A stretch of DNA of 64,000 nucleotides from Dyella sp. SG609 (GCF_012275375.1 NZ_JAAZQJ010000009.1:167103-231102); one strand, 5' to 3'; positions 27,212 through 35,895 are shown, numbered from the stretch's first letter. Notes: generated by a model from the letters alone, not told the origin. Translations and numbers: made by a program.

Positions 27212-27251
27212 AATTAAATTACATTGGATGCGCTTTCAATGCAATTTAATT
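27212..27251 (-). promoter_or_regulatory. hipBA promoter inside a 15-bp palindromic operator
   Basis: Two 15-base arms (27212-27226 and 27237-27251, AATTAAATTACATTG with one mismatch to its partner) flank a 10-base centre. On the minus strand a promoter fits exactly: -35 TTGCAT (27244-27239), 17-base spacer, -10 TAATTT (27221-27216). Both hexamers lie in the arms, so a protein bound to the dyad would block RNA polymerase. It is much more AT-rich than its surroundings. Confidence 0.75.
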
Positions 27252-27321
27252 TCGTATTTTTATCCTTGCCCGTTCAGGTTTGCTCGATCATTTCAGCCAG
27301 GATCCAGGGGACGCCAGCCAC

Positions 27322-28125
27322 TCACCCAAACACCACCACGCTCTGCCGGCTCAACGCCACCGCCTCCCCCTCGGGACTCCACAAGGTGGCGCTCTGGTTG
27401 AGATAGCCGTGGCTGCCCGCGGTGACTTCGGTATCCATCAGCCACAGGCCTTCGCGGGCCGGGCCGAAGTCGTCCGACAGCAGTTCCAGCGTCCAGGTGA
27501 GCGAGCTGGCCATGGTCGGCTGTTTCAGCATCGACAAGCCGGGTGTGGGAACGATGTCGGCGTAGCCGATGATCTGCGCTTCGCCCAGGGCGCCGGGGCC
27601 TGCATAGGGTTCGTCGCGAAAGCCGACGTAGATGCCGGTTCGCGGCTCCTCCCTGCCTTGGAAGATCGACACGCCGCCGAGCCAGCGCGTCGCCACATGC
27701 TGCGTGAAAGCTGGAGCGATGCCTTCGACATAGGTGAATGGCTTGGCGGCTTCAGCCGGCGGCAGAACGGGCCGCGGCGGTTTGATGTCGAGCACCGATG
27801 CGCGCGCCTCGCCGAACACGCCGAACAGCAGGCAGGCGGTCTGGCCCTGATCGAGCACGCGTGCTTCGATCTGCGTCACCGATTTGCCTCGGCGCAATAC
27901 GTTCGCTTCGATCCGCACCGGTCCCGGTGCGATCGGCGCGATAAAACTTGCCTGCAATACGCGCAAGGGCACCGCCTGCGGCACCAGGTCGCGCATCGCG
28001 CGCACGGCCAGCGCCGCTTGCAGGCCACCGAAGATGGTGCGGCCCTGCGCCCAGCTTGCCGGGACCTCGGCGGTCCAGCCGCCGTCGTGGCTACGAAGGC
28101 CGGCGAGCACCTGCGAATACAGCAT
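27322..28125 (-). CDS. Acyl-CoA thioesterase, double hot-dog (TesB/4HBT_3 type)
   Basis: This 267-residue protein has two tandem hot-dog domains. The first contains GRTIFGGLQAALAVRAM and LRVLQASFIAPIAPGPVRIEA; the second reads TWTLELLSDDFGPAREGLWLMDTE and GYLNQSATLWSPEGEAVALS. It likely hydrolyses acyl-CoA thioesters; the preferred chain is unknown. It is on the minus strand downstream of comF with 21 bases between them, so the three genes 29089-27322 may be one transcript. Confidence 0.8.
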   Translation of the reverse strand: MLYSQVLAGLRSHDGGWTAEVPASWAQGRTIFGGLQAALAVRAMRDLVPQAVPLRVLQASFIAPIAPGPVRIEANVLRRGKSVTQIEARVLDQGQTACLLFGVFGEARASVLDIKPPRPVLPPAEAAKPFTYVEGIAPAFTQHVATRWLGGVSIFQGREEPRTGIYVGFRDEPYAGPGALGEAQIIGYADIVPTPGLSMLKQPTMASSLTWTLELLSDDFGPAREGLWLMDTEVTAGSHGYLNQSATLWSPEGEAVALSRQSVVVFG

Positions 28126-28146
28126 GTCTTTTCTCCATCGGTGGTT

Positions 28147-28872
28147 TCAGCGCGCCGGTGCGCGGGCCAACGCCCACGCATCCACCCGCCGCACGCCGGC
28201 TCGCTTCAGCACGCGCGCGCATTCGGCCAGGGTGGCGCCGGTGGTCATCACGTCGTCGAACAGGGCGACGTGATCGGGCAGCACGGCGCCCGCGCGCAGC
28301 CGGAACGCGCCGCGCACGTTGCGGCGGCGGGCGGTGCGATCCAGTTCGGTCTGGGCGGAGGTGTCGCGGGTGCGCACAAGCACGTCGGGTCCCTGCGCAA
28401 GGCCCAGCATCGCCGCCAGCGGACGCGCCAGCTCCAGCGCCTGGTTGTAGCCGCGCCGGCGCAGGCGCGAGCGGTGCAGCGGCACCGGCACGATCAGGGC
28501 CGGCCGTTCGGACGGGACCGGCTCGCCGCGCCACAGCGCCGCCAGCGTGCGGCCGGCGGCAAGGTCGTCGCCGAACTTGAAGCGCGTTTCCAACCGGTCC
28601 AGCGGCCAGCCATAACGGAACGGCGCCCAGGCCGCCTCCCACGGCGGCAGCCGGCGCAGGCATTGTCCGCAAGCGGCGGCCGCGACCGGCAGCGGCAAGG
28701 CGCAGCGCGCGCAGCAGGAATGATTGCGCGGCATGTCCTTCGCGCAGGCGGTGCACAGGTCCATGCCCGGCGCACCCGCAGCGCCGCACAGCAGGCAGCG
28801 CCATGGCAGCACCGTGGCGTGCAGGCGATCGAGCCCGCGCTGGAGCAGACGAACCGGCGCCTCCATGCGCAT
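28147..28872 (-). CDS. ComF family protein (zinc-ribbon phosphoribosyltransferase-like)
   Basis: ComF-like proteins take part in DNA uptake/competence in some bacteria; their exact biochemical role is unclear. An N-terminal double zinc ribbon holds CLLCG, CTAC, CARC and CGQC cysteine pairs. The C-terminal half is a phosphoribosyltransferase fold with LFDDVMTTGATLAEC, the PRPP-binding signature. I chose the ATG at 28872 because GAGG lies just upstream; an ATG two codons later is also possible. About 241 residues. It is 10 bases downstream of the small membrane protein gene. Confidence 0.88.
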   Translation of the reverse strand: MRMEAPVRLLQRGLDRLHATVLPWRCLLCGAAGAPGMDLCTACAKDMPRNHSCCARCALPLPVAAAACGQCLRRLPPWEAAWAPFRYGWPLDRLETRFKFGDDLAAGRTLAALWRGEPVPSERPALIVPVPLHRSRLRRRGYNQALELARPLAAMLGLAQGPDVLVRTRDTSAQTELDRTARRRNVRGAFRLRAGAVLPDHVALFDDVMTTGATLAECARVLKRAGVRRVDAWALARAPAR

Positions 28873-28882
28873 CCGGCCGGCC

Positions 28883-29089
28883 TCAGGCCTTCGGCTTGAA
28901 CATCGCCGCATCCAGAATCGACCACAGGTGGATGATCCACCCCAGCCATACGATCCACAGCACGCCGGCCAGCACGAACATCACGATGGCGATCAGCAGG
29001 CGCCCCTGCACCAGCTGGCCGAGGCCAGGGATGAAGAAGCTGCAGATAGCGGCGAGCACATTGCCCGTACTGCCTTGTCCGGTGGTCAT
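28883..29089 (-). CDS. Small two-helix membrane protein (TM2-like)
   Basis: This 68-residue protein has a short N-terminus, then two hydrophobic helices (about residues 10-24 and 30-52) around SFFIPGLGQLVQGR, a motif resembling TM2-domain proteins. The C-terminus ends in FKPKA. Role unknown. It begins a probable minus-strand transcript with comF and the thioesterase. Confidence 0.6.
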   Translation of the reverse strand: MTTGQGSTGNVLAAICSFFIPGLGQLVQGRLLIAIVMFVLAGVLWIVWLGWIIHLWSILDAAMFKPKA

Positions 29090-29136
29090 GCATGGGCTCC
29101 TGGATGGGCTGACTAGGGCGATCGTAGCTTAGGGCT

Positions 29137-29328
29137 CGTCATTCCGGCGCAGGCCGGAATCCAGTAGCGGGGTGCCATATGGAGTGACTGCATCCAAAGG
29201 CCTGCTCTGGCATCCCAGCGACAACCAGGCATTGTCGTTACTGGATGATTCGCTTCGCTCACCCCTTCGGGGCCGCCCTGCGGGCGTTCTTCGCGCTACG
29301 CGCTCGTCCGGCCTGCGCCGGAATGACG
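29137..29328. repeat. Inverted pair of CGTCATTCCGGC-type repeats upstream of bioB
   Basis: A full copy at 29137-29164 (CGTCATTCCGGCGCAGG then CCGGAATCCAG) and an inverted partial copy at 29307-29328 bracket about 140 bases. A second, inner inverted pair (ATCCAGTA with TACTGGAT near 29159 and 29239) lies within. The block fills most of the gene-free gap 29090-29352 and shares its family with 17726-17780. No ORF in it is credible. Confidence 0.7.
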
Positions 29329-29352
29329 AGCACCGGGCCATACGTCCCCGCA

Positions 29353-29386
29353 TCGTCAACCTCATTACCACTGTTTCGGTTGACAG
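29353..29386 (+). promoter_or_regulatory. BirA-type operator overlapping the bioB promoter
   Basis: The half-sites TCGTCAACC (29353-29361) and GGTTGACAG (29378-29386) are separated by 16 bases. The known proteobacterial BirA box is TTGTNAACC-N14-16-GGTTNACAA, so each half matches at eight of nine positions. The right half contains a TTGACA -35 hexamer (29380-29385). The hexamer 17 bases further (AGACTG) is a weak -10. Binding of biotinyl-AMP-BirA here would repress bioB and the genes behind it. Confidence 0.8.
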
Positions 29387-29435
29387 ACGCCGCGGCGCTG
29401 CCAGACTGTCGCCCTTCCCCGCCAGAGCCATCCCC

Positions 29436-30497
29436 ATGACTCAAGCTCTCCGCCACGACTGGACCCGCGACGAGGTCGCCGCGCTGTTCGCGCTGCCGTT
29501 CAACGAGCTGCTGCACCGCGCGCACTCGCTGCATCGCGAGCACCACGACCCCAACGCCGTGCAGGTCTCCACCCTGCTGTCGATCAAGACCGGCGGCTGC
29601 CCGGAGGACTGCGCCTACTGCCCGCAGGCGGCGCGCTACGACACCGGGGTGAAGGCGCAAAAGCTGATGAGCGTGGATGCCGTGGTGGCGCGCGCGCAGG
29701 CGGCCAAGGACGCCGGCGCCAGCCGCTTCTGCATGGGCGCGGCCTGGCGCAGCCCGAAGGACCGCGACGTGGCCAAGGTGGCCGAGATCGTCTCGGCGGT
29801 GAAGGCGCTGGGCCTGGAAACCTGCGCCACCCTGGGCATGCTCGACGGCAACCAGGCGCAGGCGCTCAAGCGCGCCGGCCTGGACTACTACAACCACAAC
29901 CTGGACACCGCGCCGGAGTTCTACGGCGAGATCATCCACACCCGCGACTACCAGGACCGCCTCGACACGCTCGAACACGTGCGCTCGGTGGGCCTGAAGA
30001 CCTGCTGCGGCGGCATCGTCGGCATGGGCGAGACGCGCACGCAGCGCGCCGGCCTGCTGCAGACCCTGGCCAACCTGCCGGAGCATCCGCAATCGGTGCC
30101 GATCAACCAGCTGGTGCAAGTGGCCGGCACGCCGCTGGAAGGTACCGAGACACTGGATCCGTTCGAATTCGTGCGCACCATTGCGGTGGCGCGCATCCTG
30201 ATGCCGGCCTCGATGGTGCGCCTGTCCGCCGGCCGCCAGCAGATGGACGACGCGGTGCAGGCGCTGTGCTTCTTCGCCGGCGCCAACTCGATCTTCTACG
30301 GCGAGAAGCTGCTCACCACCGGCAACCCGGACGTGGAGCACGACCGCCGCCTGTTCCAGCGCCTGGACCTGCATCCGCTGCAAGTGGTGGAAGAAGCCGG
30401 CACGGTGCACGCCGATATCCTGGAAGACGCGGCCGCTTCGGAAGGTTACGGCGCAGGCAGCTGCGGCAGCGCTTGCGGCTGCAGCGCGGCGGCCTGA
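29436..30497 (+). CDS. bioB: Biotin synthase
   Basis: BioB is the radical-SAM enzyme that inserts sulfur into dethiobiotin. The 4Fe-4S cluster motif CPEDCAYC places Cys55, Cys59 and Cys62 after SIKTGG. Ligands of the auxiliary 2Fe-2S cluster are conserved in [35 protein letters not shown] and [10 protein letters not shown]. The ATG at 29436 begins shortly before the conserved WTRDEV segment; the frame is open further upstream through repeat sequence that I take as non-coding. Length is 353 residues. The last 12 residues carry three extra cysteines ([13 protein letters not shown]), an unusual tail. A BirA operator lies about 50 bases upstream. Confidence 0.97.
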   Translation: MTQALRHDWTRDEVAALFALPFNELLHRAHSLHREHHDPNAVQVSTLLSIKTGGCPEDCAYCPQAARYDTGVKAQKLMSVDAVVARAQAAKDAGASRFCMGAAWRSPKDRDVAKVAEIVSAVKALGLETCATLGMLDGNQAQALKRAGLDYYNHNLDTAPEFYGEIIHTRDYQDRLDTLEHVRSVGLKTCCGGIVGMGETRTQRAGLLQTLANLPEHPQSVPINQLVQVAGTPLEGTETLDPFEFVRTIAVARILMPASMVRLSAGRQQMDDAVQALCFFAGANSIFYGEKLLTTGNPDVEHDRRLFQRLDLHPLQVVEEAGTVHADILEDAAASEGYGAGSCGSACGCSAAA

Positions 30498-30507
30498 CCG
30501 CGGCGCC

Positions 30508-31701
30508 ATGCCACGCCCTTCCCTGCTCGCACGCCTGGCGCAGGCCACGCAGGAGCGCGCGCGGTCCGGCCTGCTGCGCCGGCTGCGCACCGTCGAGCAT
30601 GCCGAGGGCCCGTGGCTGGAAAGCGGCGGGCAGCGCCTGCTCGGTTTCTGCGGCAACGACTATCTGGGCCTGGCGCAGCATCCGCTGGTGATCGCCGCGT
30701 TCAAGCGCACCGCGGACGACGAAGGCGTGGGCAGCACCGCCGCGCATCTGATCTGCGGCCATCGCGCCGAACACGCGGCGCTGGAAGAAGCGCTGGCCGA
30801 CTGGACCGGCCGCGAGCGCGTGGCGCTGTTCTCCACCGGCTACATGGCCAACCTCGGCGCGATGCAGGCGCTGCTGCGCGCGGGCGACGTCTGCGTGCAG
30901 GACAAGCTCAATCACGCCTGCCTGCTCGACGGCGCCGCGCTGGCCGGCGCGGAACTGAAGCGCTATCCGCACAACGACGTCGACGGCGCCGCGCGCCAGC
31001 TCGCCAGCCGCACGGAGGCCGGCGCATTGCTTGCCACCGACGGCGTGTTCAGCATGGACGGCGACCTCGCCCCGCTGCGCGAACTGGCGAAGCTGTGCGA
31101 GGCGCAGGACGCCACCCTGATGGTCGACGACGCGCATGGCCTGGGCGTGCTCGGCGACGACGGCGCCGGCACGCTCAGCCTGCTGGCGCTGGGCCAGCGC
31201 GAGGTGCCCGTGCTGATGGCGACCCTGGGCAAGGCGCTGGGCTGCCATGGCGCCTTCGTCGCCGGTTCCGCGGGCCTGATCGAAGGCCTGCTGCAATCCG
31301 CGCGCACCTACGTCTACACCACCGCCATGCCGCCGGCCGTCGCCGCCGCCGCGCTGGCCGCGGTGCGCGTGGTGCGCGAGGAAAGCTGGCGGCGCCAGAA
31401 GCTGGCCGCGCTGATCCGCCGCTTCCGCGGCGGCGCACGGCAGCTGGGCCTGCCCCTGATGCCCTCGGATACCGCCATCCAGCCGCTGCTGCTGGGCGAG
31501 GCCGGTACGGCAATGGCCGCCGCCGGCGCGCTGGAGCAGGTGGGCTTCCTGGTCGGCGCGATCCGCCCGCCCACCGTGCCCGCCGGCAAGGCGCGCCTGC
31601 GCATCACGCTGTCGGCGGCCCACGAGGAAGAGCACGTGGACATGCTGCTGGAGGCCCTGTCCGGCCTGGCGCCGGACCAGGCAGCCACCCCGCCGCTATA
31701 A
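30508..31701 (+). CDS. bioF: 8-amino-7-oxononanoate synthase
   Basis: BioF condenses pimeloyl-ACP with alanine to make KAPA. This alpha-oxoamine synthase has a PLP Lys242 in ATLGKALG, Asp207 and His210 in [12 protein letters not shown], and the family start [11 protein letters not shown]. Length 397 residues is slightly longer than the 384-residue E. coli enzyme. It begins 10 bases after bioB, and the same transcript should include both. A TATAAT sequence overlaps its stop codon and may start a second transcript toward trhO. Confidence 0.96.
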   Translation: MPRPSLLARLAQATQERARSGLLRRLRTVEHAEGPWLESGGQRLLGFCGNDYLGLAQHPLVIAAFKRTADDEGVGSTAAHLICGHRAEHAALEEALADWTGRERVALFSTGYMANLGAMQALLRAGDVCVQDKLNHACLLDGAALAGAELKRYPHNDVDGAARQLASRTEAGALLATDGVFSMDGDLAPLRELAKLCEAQDATLMVDDAHGLGVLGDDGAGTLSLLALGQREVPVLMATLGKALGCHGAFVAGSAGLIEGLLQSARTYVYTTAMPPAVAAAALAAVRVVREESWRRQKLAALIRRFRGGARQLGLPLMPSDTAIQPLLLGEAGTAMAAAGALEQVGFLVGAIRPPTVPAGKARLRITLSAAHEEEHVDMLLEALSGLAPDQAATPPL

Positions 31702-31702
31702 T
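31697..31702 (+). promoter_or_regulatory. Candidate -10 (TATAAT) at the bioF end
   Basis: A perfect TATAAT overlaps the bioF stop codon, 24 bases before the trhO start. No good -35 is visible at 16-18 bases upstream, so this is only a possible secondary promoter for trhO-bioH-bioC. Confidence 0.35.
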
Positions 31703-31726
31703 GGCGCGCTACCTGCCGTATCCCTC

Positions 31727-32482
31727 ATGCCGATCGTCAATCTCTCCGCCTATAAATTCGTCAGCCTGGAAGACCTTCCGGCGCTGCGCGAGCGCGTGCT
31801 CGAACGCTGCCTGGCGCTGTCGCTGAAAGGCACCGTCCTGCTGGCGCCGGAGGGGATCAACCTGTTCCTGGCCGGCCCGCGCGAAGCGACGGACGCGTTC
31901 ATGGCCTGGCTGCGCGAGGACGCGCGCTTCGCCGACCTCGCGCCGAAGGAGTCGTTGTCCGACGACGTGCCGTTCGGCCGCATGCGCGTGCGGCTGAAGA
32001 AGGAAATCATCACCATGCGCCGGCCCACGATCCGCCCCGAAGGCGGCCGCGCACCGTCGGTGGCGCCGGCCACGCTGCGGCGCTGGCTGGAACAGGGCCG
32101 CGACGACGACGGGCGCGAAGTGGTGCTGCTGGATACGCGCAACGACTACGAAACGGAGGTGGGCCGGTTCGAGCACGCCGTGGATTACCGCATCGCCAGC
32201 TTCACCGCCTTCCCTGAAGCCGTCGCCGCGGATCGCGCGCGCTTCGAGGGCCGCACGGTGGTGTCGTACTGCACCGGCGGCATCCGCTGCGAAAAGGCGG
32301 CGCTGCATATGCAGGATATGGGCGTGGCAAACGTGTTCCAGCTCGAAGGCGGCATCCTGAAGTATTTCGAGGAAACCGACGGCGCCTACTGGCGCGGCGG
32401 CTGCTTCGTGTTCGACGAACGCGGCGCGGTGGACAAGGAACTCGCTCCTTCCGCCATCGGCGGCGACGGAGCGGACGCATGA
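31727..32482 (+). CDS. trhO: tRNA uridine-5-oxyacetate-pathway hydroxylase TrhO / UPF0176 rhodanese-like protein
   Basis: This 251-residue protein has an N-terminal acylphosphatase-like domain ([10 protein letters not shown] ... [10 protein letters not shown]) and a C-terminal rhodanese domain ([17 protein letters not shown]) with the active-site loop [11 protein letters not shown]: Cys182 is catalytic and Cys188 conserved. In E. coli, TrhO hydroxylates tRNA uridine 34 using prephenate-derived chemistry; that enzyme is about 350 residues, so this is the shorter form lacking the extra C-terminal part. It sits inside the biotin operon between bioF and bioH. Its stop overlaps the bioH start by four bases (ATGA). 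Confidence 0.88.
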   Translation: MPIVNLSAYKFVSLEDLPALRERVLERCLALSLKGTVLLAPEGINLFLAGPREATDAFMAWLREDARFADLAPKESLSDDVPFGRMRVRLKKEIITMRRPTIRPEGGRAPSVAPATLRRWLEQGRDDDGREVVLLDTRNDYETEVGRFEHAVDYRIASFTAFPEAVAADRARFEGRTVVSYCTGGIRCEKAALHMQDMGVANVFQLEGGILKYFEETDGAYWRGGCFVFDERGAVDKELAPSAIGGDGADA

Positions 32483-33249
32483 GCCTGCACGTGGACGTGC
32501 GCGGCGCGGGTCCCGTGCCGGTGGTGATGCTGCACGGCTGGGCCATGCATGGCGGCGTGATGGCGCCGCTGGCCGAGGCGCTGGAACAGCGCTGCACCGT
32601 CTATGTGGTGGATCTGCCGGGCCATGGCCATTCGCGCGACTGCGGTATTCCGCTGGCGCCTTCGGCCTGCGCCGCGGCGATTGCCGACGCGACGCCGCCC
32701 GCTTTGTGGCTGGGCTGGTCGCTGGGCGGCCTGATCGCGCTCACCGCCGCGCTGGAACGCCCGCGCCAGGTGCGCGGCCTGGCCATGCTCTGCGCCACGC
32801 CCAAGTTCGTGCGCGACGACAGCTGGCCCTACGGCAGCGACCCCACCCTGGTGCGCCAGCTCGCCACCGACCTGGAAACCGACTACCACGCCACGCTGGA
32901 GCGCTTTCTCGCGCTGGAAGCCATGGGCAGCGCGGACCCGCGCGCCGAGCTGCGCCATCTGCGCGCGCTGGCTTTCGAGCGTGGCGAGCCGGACCTGCGC
33001 GTGCTGCAGGAAGGCATCCGCATCCTGGACGACACCGACCGCCGCGCCGCCCTGCCGGACCTGGCCGTGCCCAGCGCCTGGATTGCCGGGCACCGCGACC
33101 GCCTGGTGCATCCGCAGGCGATGCAGTGGTCGTCCACCCGATGCGGCGGCCGCTACGACGAGATCGCGCGCGCCGGCCACGCACCGTTCTTCGGCCACGC
33201 CGAGGCGGTGGCGCAGGCCCTCAACCCTTTGCTGGACAGCTGGCGATGA
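32479..33249 (+). CDS. bioH: Pimeloyl-ACP methyl ester carboxylesterase
   Basis: BioH removes the methyl ester from pimeloyl-ACP methyl ester to end the pimelate module. The alpha/beta-hydrolase triad is visible: Ser81 in GWSLGG, Asp207 in [10 protein letters not shown] and His234 in [10 protein letters not shown]. The oxyanion motif HGWAMHGG is at residue 19. Length 256 residues matches E. coli BioH. It overlaps both neighbours by four bases (trhO before, bioC after), so it is translationally coupled. Confidence 0.95.
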   Translation: MSLHVDVRGAGPVPVVMLHGWAMHGGVMAPLAEALEQRCTVYVVDLPGHGHSRDCGIPLAPSACAAAIADATPPALWLGWSLGGLIALTAALERPRQVRGLAMLCATPKFVRDDSWPYGSDPTLVRQLATDLETDYHATLERFLALEAMGSADPRAELRHLRALAFERGEPDLRVLQEGIRILDDTDRRAALPDLAVPSAWIAGHRDRLVHPQAMQWSSTRCGGRYDEIARAGHAPFFGHAEAVAQALNPLLDSWR

Positions 33250-34127
33250 GCGACTTCCATATCGACCGGCGCCAGGTCCGCCGCAACTTCGGCCGCGCGG
33301 CGCGCACCTACGAGCAGCACGATGCGCTGCAGCGCGAGGTGCAGAACCTGCTGTTCGAGCGGCTGGATTTCTATCTGGAAGCGCCGGCCCTGGTGGTCGA
33401 CGTCGGCGCCGGCACCGGCCGCGGCGCGGCGCTGCTGAAGAAGCGCTATGCCAAGGCGCAGGTGCTGGCGACCGATCTCGCGCTGCCGATGCTGCGTGCG
33501 GCCAGGCAGCATGCGAGCTGGCTGAAGCCGTTCCAGCGCGTGTGCGCGGAAGCCACCGCGCTGCCGCTGCCTGACCACAGCGTGGACGTGCTGCATTCCA
33601 ACCTGTGCTTCCAGTGGATCGACGACCTGCAGGCGCTGTTCGGCGAATGCGTGCGCGTGCTCAAGCCCGGCGGCCTGCTGCTGTTCTCCACCTTCGGCCC
33701 CGACACGCTGAAGGAACTGCGCGCGGCCTGGGCGCAGGCCGACCAGCAGCCGCACGTGAGCCGCTTCCTGGACATGCACGACCTGGGCGACGCCATGATC
33801 GCCGCCGGCCTGCGCGACCCGGTGCTGGACGTGGACCGCTACACCCTCACCTACAGCGAGCCGCGCCTGCTGCTGAAGGAACTGCAGGGCCTGGGCGCCA
33901 CCAATGCCGACACCGCGCGCGAGCGCGGGCTGACCGGCAAGAAGCACTATCGCCAGATGCTGGACGCCTACGAAAGCATGCGCGTCGACGGACGCGTGCC
34001 GGCCACCTGGGAGGTGGTGACGGCGCATGCGTGGGGTCCGGCGACCGGCCAGTCGCGCCGCGTGAAAGGCGGCGGCGAGATCGCCAGCTTCTCGGTGGAC
34101 AGCCTGCGCGGTTCGCGCCGCCGCTAG
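33246..34127 (+). CDS. bioC: Malonyl-ACP O-methyltransferase
   Basis: BioC methylates malonyl-ACP to disguise it as a fatty-acid primer for pimelate synthesis. The SAM-binding motif is VVDVGAGTGRGAALLKKRY (about residue 50). The typical BioC start RRNFGRAARTYEQHDALQ and the FQWIDDLQALFGECVRVLKPGG segment are present. Length 293 residues. The start overlaps the bioH stop (ATGA). Its last four bases overlap the convergent hydrolase gene. bioA and bioD are not in the window, so they lie elsewhere. Confidence 0.95.
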   Translation: MSDFHIDRRQVRRNFGRAARTYEQHDALQREVQNLLFERLDFYLEAPALVVDVGAGTGRGAALLKKRYAKAQVLATDLALPMLRAARQHASWLKPFQRVCAEATALPLPDHSVDVLHSNLCFQWIDDLQALFGECVRVLKPGGLLLFSTFGPDTLKELRAAWAQADQQPHVSRFLDMHDLGDAMIAAGLRDPVLDVDRYTLTYSEPRLLLKELQGLGATNADTARERGLTGKKHYRQMLDAYESMRVDGRVPATWEVVTAHAWGPATGQSRRVKGGGEIASFSVDSLRGSRRR

Positions 34128-34993
34128 GCGCCGAACCGGTTGAGCGGCAGGCGCAGGTAGCGCACGCCTTCCTCGTCCGGTGGCGGCAGGCGGCCGCCGC
34201 GGATATTCACCTGCAGCGCCGGCAGCAGCAGCCGCGGCACGGGCAGCGTGGCGTCGCGCGCGGTGCGCAGGGCGACGAAGGAGGCTTCGGTCGCGCCATC
34301 TTTCACGTGCACGTTGCCGTGGCGCTGCGCGGGGATGCTGGTCTGCGCCTCCGCGCCGCGCGAAGCGGGCGGATAGTCGTGGCACAGGAACAGCCGCGTT
34401 TCCGGCGGCAGCGCGAGGATGCGCTGGATCGACGCGTACAGGCGCGAGGCATCGCCGCCGGGGAAATCGCAGCGCGCGGTGCCGGTTTCCGGCGCGAACA
34501 GCGTGTCGCCCACGAAGGCCGCATCGCCGATCAGATAGGTCAGCCCGTCGTCGGTGTGGCCCGGCGTGGCCATGGCGCGGATCTCCATCACGCCCGCATG
34601 CAGCGCGTCGCCATCGCGCAGCAGGCGGTCGAACTGGCGGCCGTCCGGCACGAATTCCTCGCCCAGGCCGAACAGCGCCTTGAAGCGCGACTGCACGCGC
34701 ACGATGCCTTCGCCGATGGCGAGTTTCGCGCCGAACGCATTGCGCAGGTGGTCGCCTGCGCTGAGGTGATCGGCATGGGCATGGGTTTCCAGGATCCATT
34801 CGACCGTTAGCCGCTGTTCGTGCACATAAGCGATCACGGCATCGGCCGAGGCGCTCGACACGTGGGCGGCGGCCGCGTCGTAGTCCAGTACCGGGTCGAT
34901 CACCACGGCGGAGCGGCCTTCGTGGACGACGTAGGTGAAGGTGTGGGTGTCGGCGTGGAAGAACGCGTGGACGATGGGCTGGAGCGGGGACAT
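34124..34993 (-). CDS. Metallo-beta-lactamase-fold persulfide dioxygenase-like hydrolase (Blh/ETHE1 group)
   Basis: This 289-residue protein has the metal-site motif HAHADH (His71, His73, Asp75, His76), then His147 (TPGHTDDG), Asp164 (VGDTLF) and His206 (LCHDY). GTARCDFPGGD near residue 172 is characteristic of the Blh/ETHE1-like persulfide dioxygenases rather than glyoxalase II. It probably oxidises glutathione persulfide; no rhodanese fusion or regulator is adjacent. It converges with bioC and overlaps its end by four bases. Confidence 0.85.
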   Translation of the reverse strand: MSPLQPIVHAFFHADTHTFTYVVHEGRSAVVIDPVLDYDAAAAHVSSASADAVIAYVHEQRLTVEWILETHAHADHLSAGDHLRNAFGAKLAIGEGIVRVQSRFKALFGLGEEFVPDGRQFDRLLRDGDALHAGVMEIRAMATPGHTDDGLTYLIGDAAFVGDTLFAPETGTARCDFPGGDASRLYASIQRILALPPETRLFLCHDYPPASRGAEAQTSIPAQRHGNVHVKDGATEASFVALRTARDATLPVPRLLLPALQVNIRGGRLPPPDEEGVRYLRLPLNRFGA

Positions 34994-35325
34994 CGGTATT
35001 ACCTCGCCGGCATGGCGGTGACGCAGCGGACATAGTGCAGCGCGCCGGTTGTTCTTGTCACCGCTCCTACTGAAACTCTTCCCCGCTGGGGAGCACGCGG
35101 GGAGCGCACATGGATGTGCGCGGCGTTGAGGAGCGAGGAAGATGCCGGTCCCACGGGGACTCCCTTCGGTCGCAGCAGATGAGGGCGGGTGCTCGCGGTG
35201 GCGCTTCTACGGGGCGAAGAAAAACTTTGGCGCTTGTGGCGGCCCTCCGCGCACCGCTCCGCCCGGCCCCTCACCCCAGCCCTCTCCCCGGAGGGGAGAG
35301 GGAGCAAGAGCTGCGGCGGCGCTGA
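34994..35325. other. Gene-free region between the hydrolase and tag
   Basis: These 332 bases hold no credible ORF. They contain a REP-like palindrome (35280-35302) and GC-rich stretches. The promoter of the hydrolase gene should be near 35000-35060 on the minus strand, but I see no clear hexamers. Confidence 0.5.
35280..35302. repeat. Dispersed palindrome, copy 3 (CCCTCTCCCC...GGGGAGAGGG)
   Basis: A 10-bp perfect stem with a GGA loop, the same core as 13253 and 18099. It sits 24 bases after the tag stop codon (tag is on the minus strand). Confidence 0.75.
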
Positions 35326-35895
35326 TTATTTGGCGTTGTGGCGGAAACAACCGGTGATGTGGTCGTCCACCATGCCGGTGGCCTGCATGAAGGCGTAGCA
35401 GATGGTGCTGCCGACGAAACGGAAGCCGCGCTTTTTCAAGTCCTTGCTCATGCGGTCCGACACCGCCGTGCTGGCCGGCACCTCGCTGCGTTCGCGCCAG
35501 CGGTTCTTCAGCGGCTTGCCATCGACGAAAGACCATAAAAGCGCATCGAGGCTGCCCATTTCGTCGATGACCTTGAGCGCCGCCTGCGCATTGCCGCGCG
35601 TGGCGGAGAGCTTGAGGCGGTTGCGCACGATGCCCGGATCGAGCATGAGCTTTTCCAGCTCGCGGTCTTTCATCGCCGCCACGCGCGCGATCTCGAAGTT
35701 GTGGAACACCTCGCGGTAGCGCTCACGCTTGACCAGCACCGTGCGCCACGAAAGGCCGGCCTGCGCGCCTTCCAGGATCAGGCATTCGAACAGCAGGCGG
35801 TCGTCGTGCAGCGGCACGCCCCATTCGCTGTCGTGGTAGTCGCGTTCGATCTCGCTGCCGTCGGCCCAGGCGCAGCGGGTGAGAGGCTTGGCCAT
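35326..35895 (-). CDS. tag: DNA-3-methyladenine glycosylase I
   Basis: Tag excises 3-methyladenine from alkylated DNA. The family signature RDYHDSEWGVPLHDDRLLFE follows the start and ILEGAQAGLSW lies near residue 41. The structural zinc ligands known for E. coli Tag (Cys4, His17, His175, Cys179) correspond to Cys8, His21, His179 and Cys183 here, all shifted by four. I chose the ATG at 35895 because GGAG lies about ten bases upstream; the frame is open further, through repeat sequence. Length 189 residues. It is followed by a REP-like palindrome. Confidence 0.95.
   Translation of the reverse strand: MAKPLTRCAWADGSEIERDYHDSEWGVPLHDDRLLFECLILEGAQAGLSWRTVLVKRERYREVFHNFEIARVAAMKDRELEKLMLDPGIVRNRLKLSATRGNAQAALKVIDEMGSLDALLWSFVDGKPLKNRWRERSEVPASTAVSDRMSKDLKKRGFRFVGSTICYAFMQATGMVDDHITGCFRHNAK

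Noticed and set aside
34124..34993. Glyoxalase II (hydroxyacylglutathione hydrolase) call
   Set aside because: The RCDFPGGD segment and metal-site spacing fit the Blh/ETHE1 persulfide dioxygenase group better.
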